From Spirochaetota bacterium (GTDB lineage: Bacteria; Spirochaetota; UBA4802; UB4802): 44,859 nt of DNA. The notes below the pieces were generated by a model. It was not told the origin of the DNA. It did not search any database and was given only the letters and a program-made list of their open reading frames with translations. Position numbers and translations under genes: made by a program. This document shows positions 8,085 to 16,826 of the stretch, one piece after another; position 1 is the stretch's first letter, and every line of letters starts with the position of its first letter. Location of the stretch: positions 1 to 44,859 of the forward strand of contig JAOAIH010000021.1 of NCBI GenBank assembly GCA_026414805.1. Direction: 5' to 3'.

Positions 8085-8543
8085 ATGGAAAAAAAGATTT
8101 CAATTTTATTCTTGTGTACTGGTAATTCATGCCGCAGTCAAATGGCAGAGGGTTTTGCTAATGCTTTACGTGGTGATGTTATAAATGCATATTCTGCAGG
8201 GTTAGAACCAAAAGGTGTGGATCCAAATGCCATTTTAGTAATGAAAGAAGCTGGGGTTGATATATCGCATCATACATCAAAGCATGTGAACGAGTTTAAA
8301 AATACACATTTTGATTATGTTATCACTGTATGCGGGCATGCTAATGAAAACTGCCCGCTTTTCCCGGGTAAAACAAAGGTGTTGCATCGTGGATTTGAGG
8401 ACCCACCACAGCTGGCAAAAGATGCAAAAACAAGGGAAGAAGCATTGCAGCATTATCGCCGTGTACGTGATCAGATTAAAGAGTTTATAATGGAATTGCC
8501 TGGTTGGCTTGATAAAGAACAGACTGAATTTATTATTAATTGA
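8085..8543 (+). CDS. arsC: Arsenate reductase, low-molecular-weight-phosphatase type
   Basis: A 152-residue ArsC of the thioredoxin-coupled LMW-PTP class. The P-loop C11-TGNSC-R17 is intact, and C83 and C90 (CGHANENC) correspond to the second and third redox cysteines of the Staphylococcus ArsC relay (C10-C82-C89). The FEDPP general-acid loop is also present. It reduces As(V) to As(III), which Acr3 would then export. GAGG precedes the ATG. Although functionally part of the ars set, it sits 2.7 kb away from acr3 behind an opposing gene and has its own promoter. Confidence 0.95.
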   Translation: MEKKISILFLCTGNSCRSQMAEGFANALRGDVINAYSAGLEPKGVDPNAILVMKEAGVDISHHTSKHVNEFKNTHFDYVITVCGHANENCPLFPGKTKVLHRGFEDPPQLAKDAKTREEALQHYRRVRDQIKEFIMELPGWLDKEQTEFIIN

Positions 8544-8549
8544 TAGTTA

Positions 8550-9920
8550 TTATATTTCAATAATAATCACACAAATATCATCGTTGATGTAATCGTTGGT
8601 GAAATGGCTATGTACATATTCCTGAATTTTATGAACTAATTCCTGGGCTGAAAGCTTGCTGTTTTGTTTTAGTATGTCAAAGAAAATAGTGCTATCTAAG
8701 CACTTTTTTGAGGCAAAATTATACAATTCAATAATTCCATCAGTGTACAGAACTATCTTTGAACCTTTTTTCAGCTTTACCGATGATACTTCAAAATACT
8801 TTCCTTTTTTTGCAAGTTCACGCTTTTTAATTATGCCTATGGGAAATGGTTTTCCCGTTTTGGGAAGCTCACGTAGTATGCCATCGTTATGAACGATTAC
8901 AGGCAAATAATGAGCAGCGCTGGTGTAATATAATTCTTTTTTGCTGAAGTCAACAATACAGTATAGGGCTGTTACAAAGTTTGTTCCTATGTTACCGGTT
9001 AAATATTCGTTTAGATAATACAGTAATTTATCGGGTTTTACGTGATATTTTTTCCCAACCACCAGATAATGTTTTAACAAAGCTGTAATGAATGCTGAAG
9101 AAATACCATGTCCGGTAACATCGCTTACAAAAATGCCTATGTTGGTTTTGGTTTTATTTAAAGGTATGAAATCATAAAAATCACCACCCAGATTGTAATA
9201 TGGCCTGTAGTATACTGCAATTTGTTTGGTTGGTGGGTTTGCTGGCATTATGTAACGGTGTAATTGTGATGCAAAATCAAGGTCCTTTTCCATTGTGAAT
9301 TTATATTTAGTGAGTATTTCTTCATTCATCTCAATCTTATGGTTCAAAATATAGTCATTGAAATTCCTGCGTTCTGTGATGTATGCCAAAAGGCTTAAGA
9401 AGAATGCTGTTGTGATGGGATTGGAAAGGCTGGTCCACTCATGTTCGGTGATATGCGTGGTTGCTGTTAAAAGTGCAATAAAGATTAATAAGGGAAGAAT
9501 AAACAATAATGGTAAGTAGCGAATTGCTCCCGATGATATAAGAAATAACACAATAAAAACAGTTTGAATACCTGCTGCTGTATTTGAAATATATGTTTCA
9601 GGATAAATTGGATTTAAAAATATATGATAAGCAATTCCTAAAATCATGAATATACCAGTAGCAAGTGTTACTGTATAGAGCGGGATAACATAGTGAATAT
9701 AATTTTTTAATAACGTCATAGCAAGTACTAAGTAAAAAACCATAAAGATTACTGGCACTAACCTAAACCATAAGGTAAAATCAAAATGTAAAATATAAAT
9801 GTCTTGATACAGAAATAATATAATTATTACTGCAGCAATAGGTAAGATGATTTTACTGGTTGCAAGTGTCCTTTTGCATTGGTCAATATAGTATTGTTTT
9901 TTTAAATTTTTGTTTTCCAT
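8550..9920 (-). CDS. Membrane PP2C/SpoIIE-type serine phosphatase
   Basis: A 456-residue protein with about six N-terminal membrane helices (residues 20-190), a short linker and a cytoplasmic SpoIIE/RsbU-like phosphatase domain (about 215-456). Seen motifs include YYRPYYNLGGDFYDF (first metal-binding Asp), VSDVTGHGISSAFITALLK, LYTDGIIELYN and the C-terminal NDDICVIIIEI. In this family such enzymes dephosphorylate anti-anti-sigma factors or similar partners in response to a membrane signal. No partner anti-sigma pair is adjacent. The gene converges with arsC, 6 bases apart at the stops. The ATG at 9920 lacks a strong ribosome site. Confidence 0.88.
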   Translation of the reverse strand: MENKNLKKQYYIDQCKRTLATSKIILPIAAVIIILFLYQDIYILHFDFTLWFRLVPVIFMVFYLVLAMTLLKNYIHYVIPLYTVTLATGIFMILGIAYHIFLNPIYPETYISNTAAGIQTVFIVLFLISSGAIRYLPLLFILPLLIFIALLTATTHITEHEWTSLSNPITTAFFLSLLAYITERRNFNDYILNHKIEMNEEILTKYKFTMEKDLDFASQLHRYIMPANPPTKQIAVYYRPYYNLGGDFYDFIPLNKTKTNIGIFVSDVTGHGISSAFITALLKHYLVVGKKYHVKPDKLLYYLNEYLTGNIGTNFVTALYCIVDFSKKELYYTSAAHYLPVIVHNDGILRELPKTGKPFPIGIIKKRELAKKGKYFEVSSVKLKKGSKIVLYTDGIIELYNFASKKCLDSTIFFDILKQNSKLSAQELVHKIQEYVHSHFTNDYINDDICVIIIEI

Positions 9921-10218
9921 GAGCTATAAACCAGCAGTTGAACGCTGATGTATTTATAATAGAAAAATTGAGCGTTAATGTCAATATAAACATTTCAATT
10001 TATATATTTAGTATAATTTATTACAATTACACAAACATTTCTCCTTCATTAAAAGGAATTGTCCCCCTCTACATATAGCTTCTAAAAATTTTGATCAAAA
10101 ATGTTGGTGCAGCATCATCCTACCCTTTCTTGAGGATGGACTCCGTACACAATCAAAAATGCTTAAAACATGTTGGAATCGATAGTCAGTATTTGAAGGA
10201 AAGCGGGCTATTAATATC

Positions 10219-10246
10219 TTGACAAAATTATGTATGATTGTATTAC
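10219..10246 (+). promoter_or_regulatory. Promoter for the acyl-CoA (MaoC) operon
   Basis: TTGACA (10219-10224), a 16-base spacer and TATTAC (10241-10246) lie about 55 bases before the MaoC start. The leader contains a copy of the iterated word, CTATCGCC at 10271-10278, just before an AGGAGG (10289-10294). The rest of the 379-base gap from 9921 holds no gene that I can support. Confidence 0.55.
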
Positions 10247-10299
10247 ATAATCTGATGCTATTATCATGAGCTATCGCCACCATTATACAGGAGGTATGT

Positions 10300-11151
10300 A
10301 TGTCGCTCAATGAAAAGGTAATTGGTAAACAATACAAATCCGACCCTGTAAAAATATCGCAACATGAAAGCATTTACTATGCCCTAGCATATAACGAAGA
10401 CAACGATGCCTACTTTGACAACCGAAGGCCAGGTGGAATTATTGCACCACCTATGTATGCGGTATTTTACGGAGCAGGTCCAACCGCACAGATCATCTTT
10501 GATGCAGAAATTGGCATGAACATGATGTTTGTTGTGCACTATAGTCAGTACTTTGAGTGGGTCAAACCCGTGAAGCCAAATGACGAGGTTACCTCAGAAG
10601 GTACTATTACACATATTACTGTAAAAGAAAAGGGGAGTATTTTAGGCTGGGAGACAGTTACTAAAAATCAGCATGGAGAGGTGGTGGTGAAGGCAAAATG
10701 GGAATTCTTTGACAGAAGTGCTGGTTCAGGAAAACCCGATGAAAAGCCAGACACAGAAACCGCTCCATCGCAGTTTGTGTTTGAAGACACAATGAAAGTT
10801 AAGAATGGGCAGACGTATATCTATGCTGAACCATCAGGCGATCATAATCCCATTCACATTGATGATGAGTTTGCAAAAAAAGTTGGGCTGCCAGGCATTA
10901 TATTGCAAGGGCTGTGTACTATGGCGTTTTGTCATAAAATGGCTGTGGACCATCTGACAGGTGATCGTGACCCATTAAAGGTGAAGGAATTATATGTGCG
11001 CTTTGCGCGGCCTGTGTTGCCTGGGCAAACACTCACTTTTAAAGGCTATACAATAGAAAAGCTTGCAGAAAAAACAAAATACGGAATAATTGCGTTAAAT
11101 AACGATGGCAAGGAAGTGCTGCGCAATGCGTGGTGCTCTATTGCCCAATAA
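10300..11151 (+). CDS. MaoC-family (double hotdog) enoyl-CoA hydratase/dehydratase
   Basis: A 283-residue two-hotdog protein. The N-terminal half (about 1-145, with GGIIAPPMYAVFY) is a FAS1-dehydratase/MaoC_N-like domain. The C-terminal half (about 165-283) has the hydratase-2 catalytic motif EPSGDHNPIHIDDEFAKKVG and the following GLPGIILQGL. The D and H of that motif are the expected catalytic pair. It would hydrate enoyl-CoA to (R)-3-hydroxyacyl-CoA or run in reverse. AGGAGG five bases before the ATG supports the start. It is first in a four-gene module with an SDR, a KAS-like/DUF35 protein and a thiolase; length matches Mfe2-type hydratase modules. Confidence 0.9.
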   Translation: MSLNEKVIGKQYKSDPVKISQHESIYYALAYNEDNDAYFDNRRPGGIIAPPMYAVFYGAGPTAQIIFDAEIGMNMMFVVHYSQYFEWVKPVKPNDEVTSEGTITHITVKEKGSILGWETVTKNQHGEVVVKAKWEFFDRSAGSGKPDEKPDTETAPSQFVFEDTMKVKNGQTYIYAEPSGDHNPIHIDDEFAKKVGLPGIILQGLCTMAFCHKMAVDHLTGDRDPLKVKELYVRFARPVLPGQTLTFKGYTIEKLAEKTKYGIIALNNDGKEVLRNAWCSIAQ

Positions 11152-11178
11152 AAATACTGTTTAAAGCAGGAGGGTATT

Positions 11179-12078
11179 ATGGCTATACGTTTTGATGGTA
11201 AGGTTGCAGTTGTTACCGGTGCTGGTTCCGGATTAGGACGTACCTATGCACTGGAATTTGCCAAACGTGGAGCGATGGTGGTTGTAAATGATTTGGGCAG
11301 TTCACGTGATGGCTCAGGTGCCAACAGCAGTGCTGCAGATGCTGTTGTAGAGGAAATCAAAAAGCAAGGAGGTAAGGCTGTTGCTAATTATGATTCAGTT
11401 GCCACAGTGCAAGGTGGAGAAAACATCATAAAGACTGCTATGGATGCATTTGGCAGGGTAGACATTGTAGTCAATAATGCAGGAATCTTGCGCGACAAGA
11501 CTTTTGTGAAGATGACCGAGGATGAGTGGGACATTGTACTGGCAGTTCATCTTCGCGGGGCTTTTTGCGTCACTTCTCCGGCATTTAAAATAATGCGCGA
11601 GCAAGGATGGGGCAGGATCATCTTTACAGCATCAGGAGCTGGTTTGTATGGTAACTTTGGGCAGACTAACTATGCTTCAGCAAAGATGGCATTGGTTGGT
11701 CTTATGAATGCGCTCAAATTAGAAGGGGCAAAATACAATATTTTGGTTAATACGATAGCTCCGGTAGCAGCTTCCCGAATGACAGAAGATGTATTGCCAA
11801 AAGAAATCTTTGAAAAACTTAAACCAGAGTATGTTACACCGCTGGTAATGTATTTATGTTCAGATGAATGCAAGGATACAGGAATGATATTTAACTGCGG
11901 TGGTGGATGGTACAGCCGAACAGCTATTATGTGTGCAAGCGGCACTATAATTCAGGGAAAAGAAGTCACTGCAGAAGATATCATGGCACAGTGGAGCAAA
12001 ATTACCGACTTAAGTGATGCGAAGGCATTGAACAATATTGGCGATACATTTGCGTACATGGCACCATTGTTAAAATAG
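11179..12078 (+). CDS. SDR dehydrogenase, peroxisomal MFE-2 type (3-hydroxyacyl-CoA)
   Basis: A 299-residue short-chain dehydrogenase. The cofactor loop TGAGSGLGR (13-21), NDLG, NNAG and the catalytic S152, Y165 and K169 (SGAGLYGNFGQTNYASAK) are intact. The NDLGSSRDGSG stretch after beta2 and the ATVQGGENI region resemble the dehydrogenase part of eukaryotic multifunctional enzyme 2. This fits an (R)-3-hydroxyacyl-CoA dehydrogenase paired with the preceding MaoC hydratase. Acidic D39 after beta2 suggests NAD over NADP. Gap to the MaoC gene is 27 bases with AGGAGGG before the ATG, so cotranscription is likely. Confidence 0.9.
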   Translation: MAIRFDGKVAVVTGAGSGLGRTYALEFAKRGAMVVVNDLGSSRDGSGANSSAADAVVEEIKKQGGKAVANYDSVATVQGGENIIKTAMDAFGRVDIVVNNAGILRDKTFVKMTEDEWDIVLAVHLRGAFCVTSPAFKIMREQGWGRIIFTASGAGLYGNFGQTNYASAKMALVGLMNALKLEGAKYNILVNTIAPVAASRMTEDVLPKEIFEKLKPEYVTPLVMYLCSDECKDTGMIFNCGGGWYSRTAIMCASGTIIQGKEVTAEDIMAQWSKITDLSDAKALNNIGDTFAYMAPLLK

Positions 12079-12189
12079 CAGCATATTATAACATGCCATA
12101 AGGATATAGTGGGATGCGTTTTGTAGAAACACAGAGTAATGGTGTGTAGTACGTTGTTACTGTTATTTAAAGTGTAAGATATGAAAATG

Positions 12190-12348
12190 TCATTCCCAAC
12201 CTGATTTGGAATTTTTATATGTTATGCAGTGCGTGAAACGGAATTGTACGGTGAATCTGATCCTAAAGTCCTGGTTTGGAATGGCGGAGTGAGTATTAAA
12301 TGCTGAATCGATCCTTAAAATAAATTTAGGACATGGTTCAGCATGACT
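12190..12348. repeat. Degenerate copies of the dispersed 'CATTCC...GGAAT' repeat
   Basis: The gap between the SDR and the KAS-like gene contains weakened copies of the same short repeat that forms the array at the right window edge. One forward unit begins GTCATTCCCAACCTGAT (about 12190). Two reverse units end in GGTTTGGAATGG (about 12286) and GGTTCAGCATGAC (about 12346). Each keeps a short inverted-repeat core. It interrupts an otherwise compact operon, and the second half could still be transcribed through it. Confidence 0.55.
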
Positions 12349-12375
12349 CATAGAATTGCAAAAGGAGGTTCGTCA

Positions 12376-13818
12376 ATGATTGGAATAGTATCGTATGGGG
12401 GTTATATTCCGCTGAGGCGATTGTCCCGCATGCAGGTAGTACAGCAGATGGCATGGTATAATCCACTGCTGTATATGCTAATGTCGGGCGAGCGTTCAGT
12501 AGCTAACTGGGATGAAGATGCCATAACAATGGCTGTAGCTGCTTCATTTGATGCATTGGATTATGGGGATGCAAAAAACATAGATGCGGTATACGCTGCA
12601 TCAACATCATTTCCTTTTGATGACAGGCAGAATGCAGCAATAATAGCCCAGGCTTTGAGTATGCATGATGGTGCGCGCACTGTAGATGTTACGGGTTCAC
12701 TTAAGGCTGGTGTATCTGCAATTGTTGCAGGTCTTGATGCAATTGAATCTGATTCGGCGCGCAAGGTACTAGTAACTGCAAGTGACAGGCGCTATACAAG
12801 GGCTGCTTCTACGTTAGAGCTTTTGTATGGTGATGGAGCAGCAGCACTGGTACTTGGCAGAGAAAACATTATTGCTGAATACCTTGGATCATGTTCATAT
12901 CATGAGGATTTTGTTGACCATTATCGTGGCTCTGAAAAGCGTTTTGATTATCCATGGGAAGAACGGTTTATTCGTGATGAAGGCTTTGGTAGGATTATAC
13001 CAAAAGCAATAAAAGCATATTGTGAAAAATATCACACAGATATAGCAGAGTTTGCTACTGTTATTTATCCATGTCCGTTTTCTCGTGAACATTCAGGAAT
13101 TGCAAAAAAAATCAAAGCCTCTTTAGCACTTCCAAATCTTCATGACAGCGTGGGCGATACCGGAGCAGCGCATCCGCTGGTAATGCTGGCATATGCGTTG
13201 GATACTGCCAAAGCTGGTGATAAAATTCTTGTGGTTGGATTTGGACAGGGGTGCGAAGTTATTGCGTTTAAGGTAACTGAAGCAATTGAGAATGTAAAGC
13301 GCCCCAAAGGCATCACAAAGAGTATTGCACGTAAAAAAGATATTCCTTATCCAAAATATTTAAAATTCAGGGATTTAATTGACGCTGATATAAGTATACG
13401 AGCCGAAGCAATGCCCAATACGTCGCTTACTGCACTGTGGCGGCACCGTAAAATGGTACATGGATTCACTGGATACAGATGTAAAGCGTGTGGCACACCG
13501 CAATTTCCACCATATCCAGTGTGTGTCAACCCTTCCTGCAATACATCTGGAGCAATGGAAGATTACAGCTTTGCTTGCAAACCGGGAACAGTACTCATGT
13601 ATACTGGTGACATGTTAGCTGCATCTGTTGACCCGCCTGCAATTTATGGCCTTGTTGAATTTGATGGAGGTGGAAGGACGCTGCTTGATTTTACTGATTG
13701 TGAACTAGAAAATCTTAAAGTGGGTACACGGGTTGCCATGTCATTTAGAATCAGGCGGCAAGATGATATGCGTGGCTTTACAGGATATTTCTGGAAAGCC
13801 GTACCACTAATGGAGTAA
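12376..13818 (+). CDS. HMG-CoA-synthase-like (KAS III fold) protein fused to a DUF35 domain
   Basis: A 480-residue fusion. Residues 1-310 are thiolase-fold, closest in style to HMG-CoA synthase/KAS III (GIVSYGGYIPLRRL, YGDGAAALVLG, GDTGAAHPLVMLAYAL). The C-terminal part (about 355-480) is a DUF35 protein: a zinc ribbon C369-x2-C372...C...C (RCKACGTPQFPPYPVC) plus an OB-fold. The place of the catalytic cysteine (C-K-A-G-T in the family) reads S-L109-K-A-G, so the nucleophile seems absent. Archaeal HMG-CoA synthase, thiolase and DUF35 form a channelling complex; here the DUF35 is covalently joined and a thiolase follows 11 bases later. AAAGGAGG selects the ATG at 12376. Product cannot be named. 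Confidence 0.82.
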   Translation: MIGIVSYGGYIPLRRLSRMQVVQQMAWYNPLLYMLMSGERSVANWDEDAITMAVAASFDALDYGDAKNIDAVYAASTSFPFDDRQNAAIIAQALSMHDGARTVDVTGSLKAGVSAIVAGLDAIESDSARKVLVTASDRRYTRAASTLELLYGDGAAALVLGRENIIAEYLGSCSYHEDFVDHYRGSEKRFDYPWEERFIRDEGFGRIIPKAIKAYCEKYHTDIAEFATVIYPCPFSREHSGIAKKIKASLALPNLHDSVGDTGAAHPLVMLAYALDTAKAGDKILVVGFGQGCEVIAFKVTEAIENVKRPKGITKSIARKKDIPYPKYLKFRDLIDADISIRAEAMPNTSLTALWRHRKMVHGFTGYRCKACGTPQFPPYPVCVNPSCNTSGAMEDYSFACKPGTVLMYTGDMLAASVDPPAIYGLVEFDGGGRTLLDFTDCELENLKVGTRVAMSFRIRRQDDMRGFTGYFWKAVPLME

Positions 13819-13829
13819 GGAGGAATGTT

Positions 13830-15038
13830 ATGGCTACTGGAATTAAAGATAAAGTTGCAATTATAGGAATGGGATGCACAAAATTTGGTGAGCGGTGGGA
13901 TGCAGATGCAAATGCACTTATGGTAGAGGCTTTTAATGAGGCGATAGCTGATGCAGGTATTGACCCCAAAGAGATTCAGGCAGCATGGCTTGCTACCTGT
14001 TTTGATGAGGTCAACGTGGGTAAAAGTGCTCTGTCAGCATCAATAGCATTACGGCTACCAAATATCGCAGTAACCCGTGTTGAGAATTTCTGCGCAAGTG
14101 GCACCGAGGCATTCAGGGCAGCAGTGTATGCGGTTGCATCCGGTGCGTATGATATTGTGCTTGCAATTGGTTGTGAAAAGCTCAAGGATATTGGGTATGG
14201 AGGGTTACCCGAATTCAGCCAGGCTATTGGTATTTTAAACAGCCTTTGGTTTCCTAATATAACCGCCCCGGGCTGCTTTGCCATGCTTGCAGGAGGATAC
14301 TGCGCAAAGTATGGCTTAAAGATGGAAGATGTAAAGCGAGCCATGGCACATATATCAGTCAAAAGCCACGCAAACGGTGCACTCAATCCCAAAGCGCACT
14401 TGCAGCGCCCAGTTACAGAAGAGCAGGTATTACAATCACCCATGATTGCGTATCCGCTTGGCCTTTTTGACTGCTGTGGTGTGAGCGATGGTGCTGCGTG
14501 TGCCATCGTGTGCAGCATTGATGTGGCTAAAGGATTGAAGAAAAAAAATTTTGTAACAGTGAAGGCGCTCCAGATTTCTGTTTCAAATGGTGAGGAAATG
14601 GCATTCTCCAACTGGGATGGCGCACATGTAGTAAATACTGAAAAAGCTGCTGTGCGTGCCTATCAAGAAGCAGGTATAAAAAACCCACGTGAAGAGTTGA
14701 GCCTTTTAGAAGTACATGACTGTTTCTCAATAACCGAGCTTGTGACAATGGAAGACCTTCACATCTCTGAACGTGGTAAAGCTGTGAACGATGTCCTGGA
14801 TGGCTTCTTTGACAGTACAGGTAAAATTCCCTGTCAGATTGATGGTGGACTTAAATGTTTTGGACATCCAATTGGCGCATCAGGGCTTAGGATGGTGTAT
14901 GAAGTCTATCTCCAATTGCATGGAAGGGCTGATAAACGCCAATTGAAGGATCCAAGGTTAGGGCTTACGCATAACCTTGGCGGCTTTCCCATGTTGAATG
15001 TAGTGAGTGTTGCGATAGTGGGCCGATACAACAATTAA
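13830..15038 (+). CDS. SCP2-type thiolase (acetyl-CoA acetyltransferase family)
   Basis: A 402-residue thiolase of the SCP-x/archaeal kind. It shows the nucleophile C88 (ENFCASGTEAF), H296 in the HDCFSITE box and H346 in GGLKCFGHPIGASG. The usual second cysteine (CxGG) is replaced by THNLGGFP, as in SCP2-type thiolases. It would cleave 3-ketoacyl-CoA, condense acyl-CoAs, or act as a retro-aldolase with the DUF35 partner as in sterol side-chain systems. AAGGAGG before the ATG and the 11-base gap tie it to the preceding fusion protein. Copies of GCGATAG lie within it at 13941 and 15012. Confidence 0.9.
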   Translation: MATGIKDKVAIIGMGCTKFGERWDADANALMVEAFNEAIADAGIDPKEIQAAWLATCFDEVNVGKSALSASIALRLPNIAVTRVENFCASGTEAFRAAVYAVASGAYDIVLAIGCEKLKDIGYGGLPEFSQAIGILNSLWFPNITAPGCFAMLAGGYCAKYGLKMEDVKRAMAHISVKSHANGALNPKAHLQRPVTEEQVLQSPMIAYPLGLFDCCGVSDGAACAIVCSIDVAKGLKKKNFVTVKALQISVSNGEEMAFSNWDGAHVVNTEKAAVRAYQEAGIKNPREELSLLEVHDCFSITELVTMEDLHISERGKAVNDVLDGFFDSTGKIPCQIDGGLKCFGHPIGASGLRMVYEVYLQLHGRADKRQLKDPRLGLTHNLGGFPMLNVVSVAIVGRYNN

Positions 15039-15063
15039 AGTTGCTGTGTAAAAATATTCAGGC

Positions 15064-15093
15064 TTGACAAAATATTCTTGCTTTTGATGTATA
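15064..15093 (+). promoter_or_regulatory. Putative dapA promoter
   Basis: A perfect TTGACA (15064-15069) is followed, 18 bases on, by TGTATA (15088-15093) within a run of alternating TA that extends to 15104. Transcription would start near the left arm of the GGCGATAG hairpin, giving a leader of some 55 bases. The leader is too short for a lysine riboswitch. Confidence 0.5.
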
Positions 15094-15102
15094 TATATAG
15101 TA

Positions 15103-15125
15103 TAGGCGATAGTAACTATCGCCTA
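15103..15125 (+). terminator. Hairpin made of two inverted GGCGATAG words
   Basis: TAGGCGATAG (15103-15112), loop TAA, CTATCGCCTA (15116-15125): a perfect 10-bp inverted repeat followed by AATTTTTTAT. It has the form of an intrinsic terminator for the thiolase operon, but it lies at or just after the likely dapA start point, so it could also act as a leader hairpin. It is built of two copies of the octamer that is scattered through the whole window. Confidence 0.55.
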
Positions 15126-15157
15126 AATTTTTTATAAAACCTGAAAGTGAGGATTGC

Positions 15158-16036
15158 ATGTTTGAAGGTGTTTTCACAGCCCTTGTTACTCCGTTTAAAA
15201 ATGGCAAAATTGACTATAATTCACTTGAGAAAATTATTGAGCATCAGATTGCAGGTGGGGTTGATGGAGTTGTTCCCATGGGGACAACTGGTGAGTCGCC
15301 CACAGTAAGTTATGAGGAACATGAAGAGTTCATTGTGCGCGTTGTAAAAATGGTAAATAAGCGAGTAAAAATTATCGCTGGTACTGGTTCCAACTCAACT
15401 GATGAAGCCATTTATCTTTCAAAAGCAGCGCAGGATGCGGGTGTGGATGCTGTGCTTTTGGTTAACCCATATTATAACAGGCCCCCACAGCGTGGACTTA
15501 TTGCTCATTTTGAACAAATTGCAACAGCAATATCTATTCCGGTGGTATTGTACAATATTCCAGGAAGAACAGGCATAAATTTTTTACCTGAAAGTGTTGC
15601 AGAACTTGTAAAGCGTGTTCCCAATATTGTAGCCATGAAGGAAGCTAGTGGTGATATTGCTCAAATGATGAACCTGATTGAACTATGTGGCGACAGAATC
15701 ACCCTACTTTCTGGTGATGATAATTTGTTGTTGCCTGTGCTGGGTATTGGTGGAAAAGGGATTATATCAGTGCTATCAAATTTATTGCCTGCAGATGTAA
15801 AAGCAGTAGTTACGTTATTTCAATCTGGTAATTATGAAGAAGCTAGGAAGAAATTCTACAAATTGTTACCTTTATGTCGTGCGATGTTCTATGAAACAAA
15901 TCCTATTCCCATAAAGGCAGCTATGGAAATGGCAGGATTCTGCTCATCTGAGGTGCGTTTGCCACTTGTTCCACTGTCAGAAGATAATCGCAAAAAACTA
16001 AAGGAAGCATTAATTGCCTATGGAGTAAAACTATGA
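15158..16036 (+). CDS. dapA: 4-hydroxy-tetrahydrodipicolinate synthase
   Basis: A 292-residue (beta/alpha)8 enzyme condensing pyruvate with aspartate semialdehyde in lysine/meso-diaminopimelate synthesis. GTTGES near residue 43, Y132 in LYNIPGRT and the Schiff-base K161 in VAMKEASG are all in place, and length matches the family. GAGGA lies before the ATG. The stop codon overlaps the dapB start by four bases (ATGA), so the two are translationally coupled. No T-box or lysine riboswitch is visible ahead; control may be only through the promoter and the hairpin at 15103. Confidence 0.97.
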   Translation: MFEGVFTALVTPFKNGKIDYNSLEKIIEHQIAGGVDGVVPMGTTGESPTVSYEEHEEFIVRVVKMVNKRVKIIAGTGSNSTDEAIYLSKAAQDAGVDAVLLVNPYYNRPPQRGLIAHFEQIATAISIPVVLYNIPGRTGINFLPESVAELVKRVPNIVAMKEASGDIAQMMNLIELCGDRITLLSGDDNLLLPVLGIGGKGIISVLSNLLPADVKAVVTLFQSGNYEEARKKFYKLLPLCRAMFYETNPIPIKAAMEMAGFCSSEVRLPLVPLSEDNRKKLKEALIAYGVKL

Positions 16037-16821
16037 AGATAGGAATTTGCGGAATAGCTGGTAGAATGGGCAGGGCAATACTTGCCGCATCTTTAGAAAA
16101 AGGGCATACTATTTCACAAGGCTTGGATGCACCGCAATGCCCGATGTTGGGACAGGATGTGGGAAGTGCAATTGGTAAAAAGTTAAATGTTGCTATTGAG
16201 TCATTACCAGATACAGCACTTAATGCTGATGCTATTATTGATTTTTCTGCACCCGCTGCTACCGAAGTGCTATTACATAAAGCAGTACAGCAAAAAATAC
16301 CGTTAGTAATAGGAACAACCGGATTTTCTGATGCACAAAAAGAACGTATACAGAAAGCATCCGATTCTATTCCTATTGTATTTTCACCAAATATGTCGGT
16401 TGGGGTTAATCTTTTATTCAAGCTCACACAGCTGGCTGCATCAGTTTTAAAGCAAGGATATGATGTTGAGATATTTGAAGCACATCACCGGTTGAAGAAA
16501 GATTCACCATCAGGTACTGCAAAAAAGCTGATTGATATTGTGATGGAAACCCGAAAAGATTTACACAACGCAAAGCTAATGCACGGGCGTGAAGGTATAG
16601 TAGGGGAGCGAACAGATAATGAGATTGGCGTTATGGTAATGCGCGGTGGTGATATTGTGGGTGAGCATACCGTATATTTTATTGCCAGTGGCGAACGTAT
16701 TGAATTAACTCACAGGGCAACCAGCCGTGATAATTTTGCACGAGGTGCAGTTATGGCTGCCGAATTTATAGTAAATAAAAAGCCCGGACTTTATACTATG
16801 TTCGATGTGCTGGGATTGTAA
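16033..16821 (+). CDS. dapB: 4-hydroxy-tetrahydrodipicolinate reductase
   Basis: A 262-residue NAD(P)H-dependent reductase following DapA. The N-terminal GICGIAGRMGRAI dinucleotide loop, IGTTGFSDAQ, FSPNMSVGVN and the catalytic/substrate motif EAHHRLKKDSPSGTAKK are complete, as is the dimerisation strand ending FARGAVMAAEF. It starts inside the dapA stop codon. The combination supplies diaminopimelate for peptidoglycan and lysine. Two regulatory genes follow closely on the same strand. Confidence 0.97.
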   Translation: MKIGICGIAGRMGRAILAASLEKGHTISQGLDAPQCPMLGQDVGSAIGKKLNVAIESLPDTALNADAIIDFSAPAATEVLLHKAVQQKIPLVIGTTGFSDAQKERIQKASDSIPIVFSPNMSVGVNLLFKLTQLAASVLKQGYDVEIFEAHHRLKKDSPSGTAKKLIDIVMETRKDLHNAKLMHGREGIVGERTDNEIGVMVMRGGDIVGEHTVYFIASGERIELTHRATSRDNFARGAVMAAEFIVNKKPGLYTMFDVLGL

Positions 16822-16826
16822 TAACA

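Noticed and set aside
9921-10218. A small gene or RNA in the gap before the MaoC promoter
   Set aside because: No frame with start, ribosome site and reasonable composition and no clear RNA structure could be found.
10095-10373. Minus-strand frame upstream of and overlapping the MaoC start
   Set aside because: It runs antisense through the MaoC promoter and first codons, and the peptide has no family features.
13976-14611. Minus-strand frame of 211 codons within the thiolase
   Set aside because: Antisense to a thiolase with all active-site motifs; no start signals and no recognisable domain.
15100-15157. Lysine riboswitch before dapA
   Set aside because: The leader is only about 55 bases and lacks the conserved riboswitch core; a simple hairpin explains it better.
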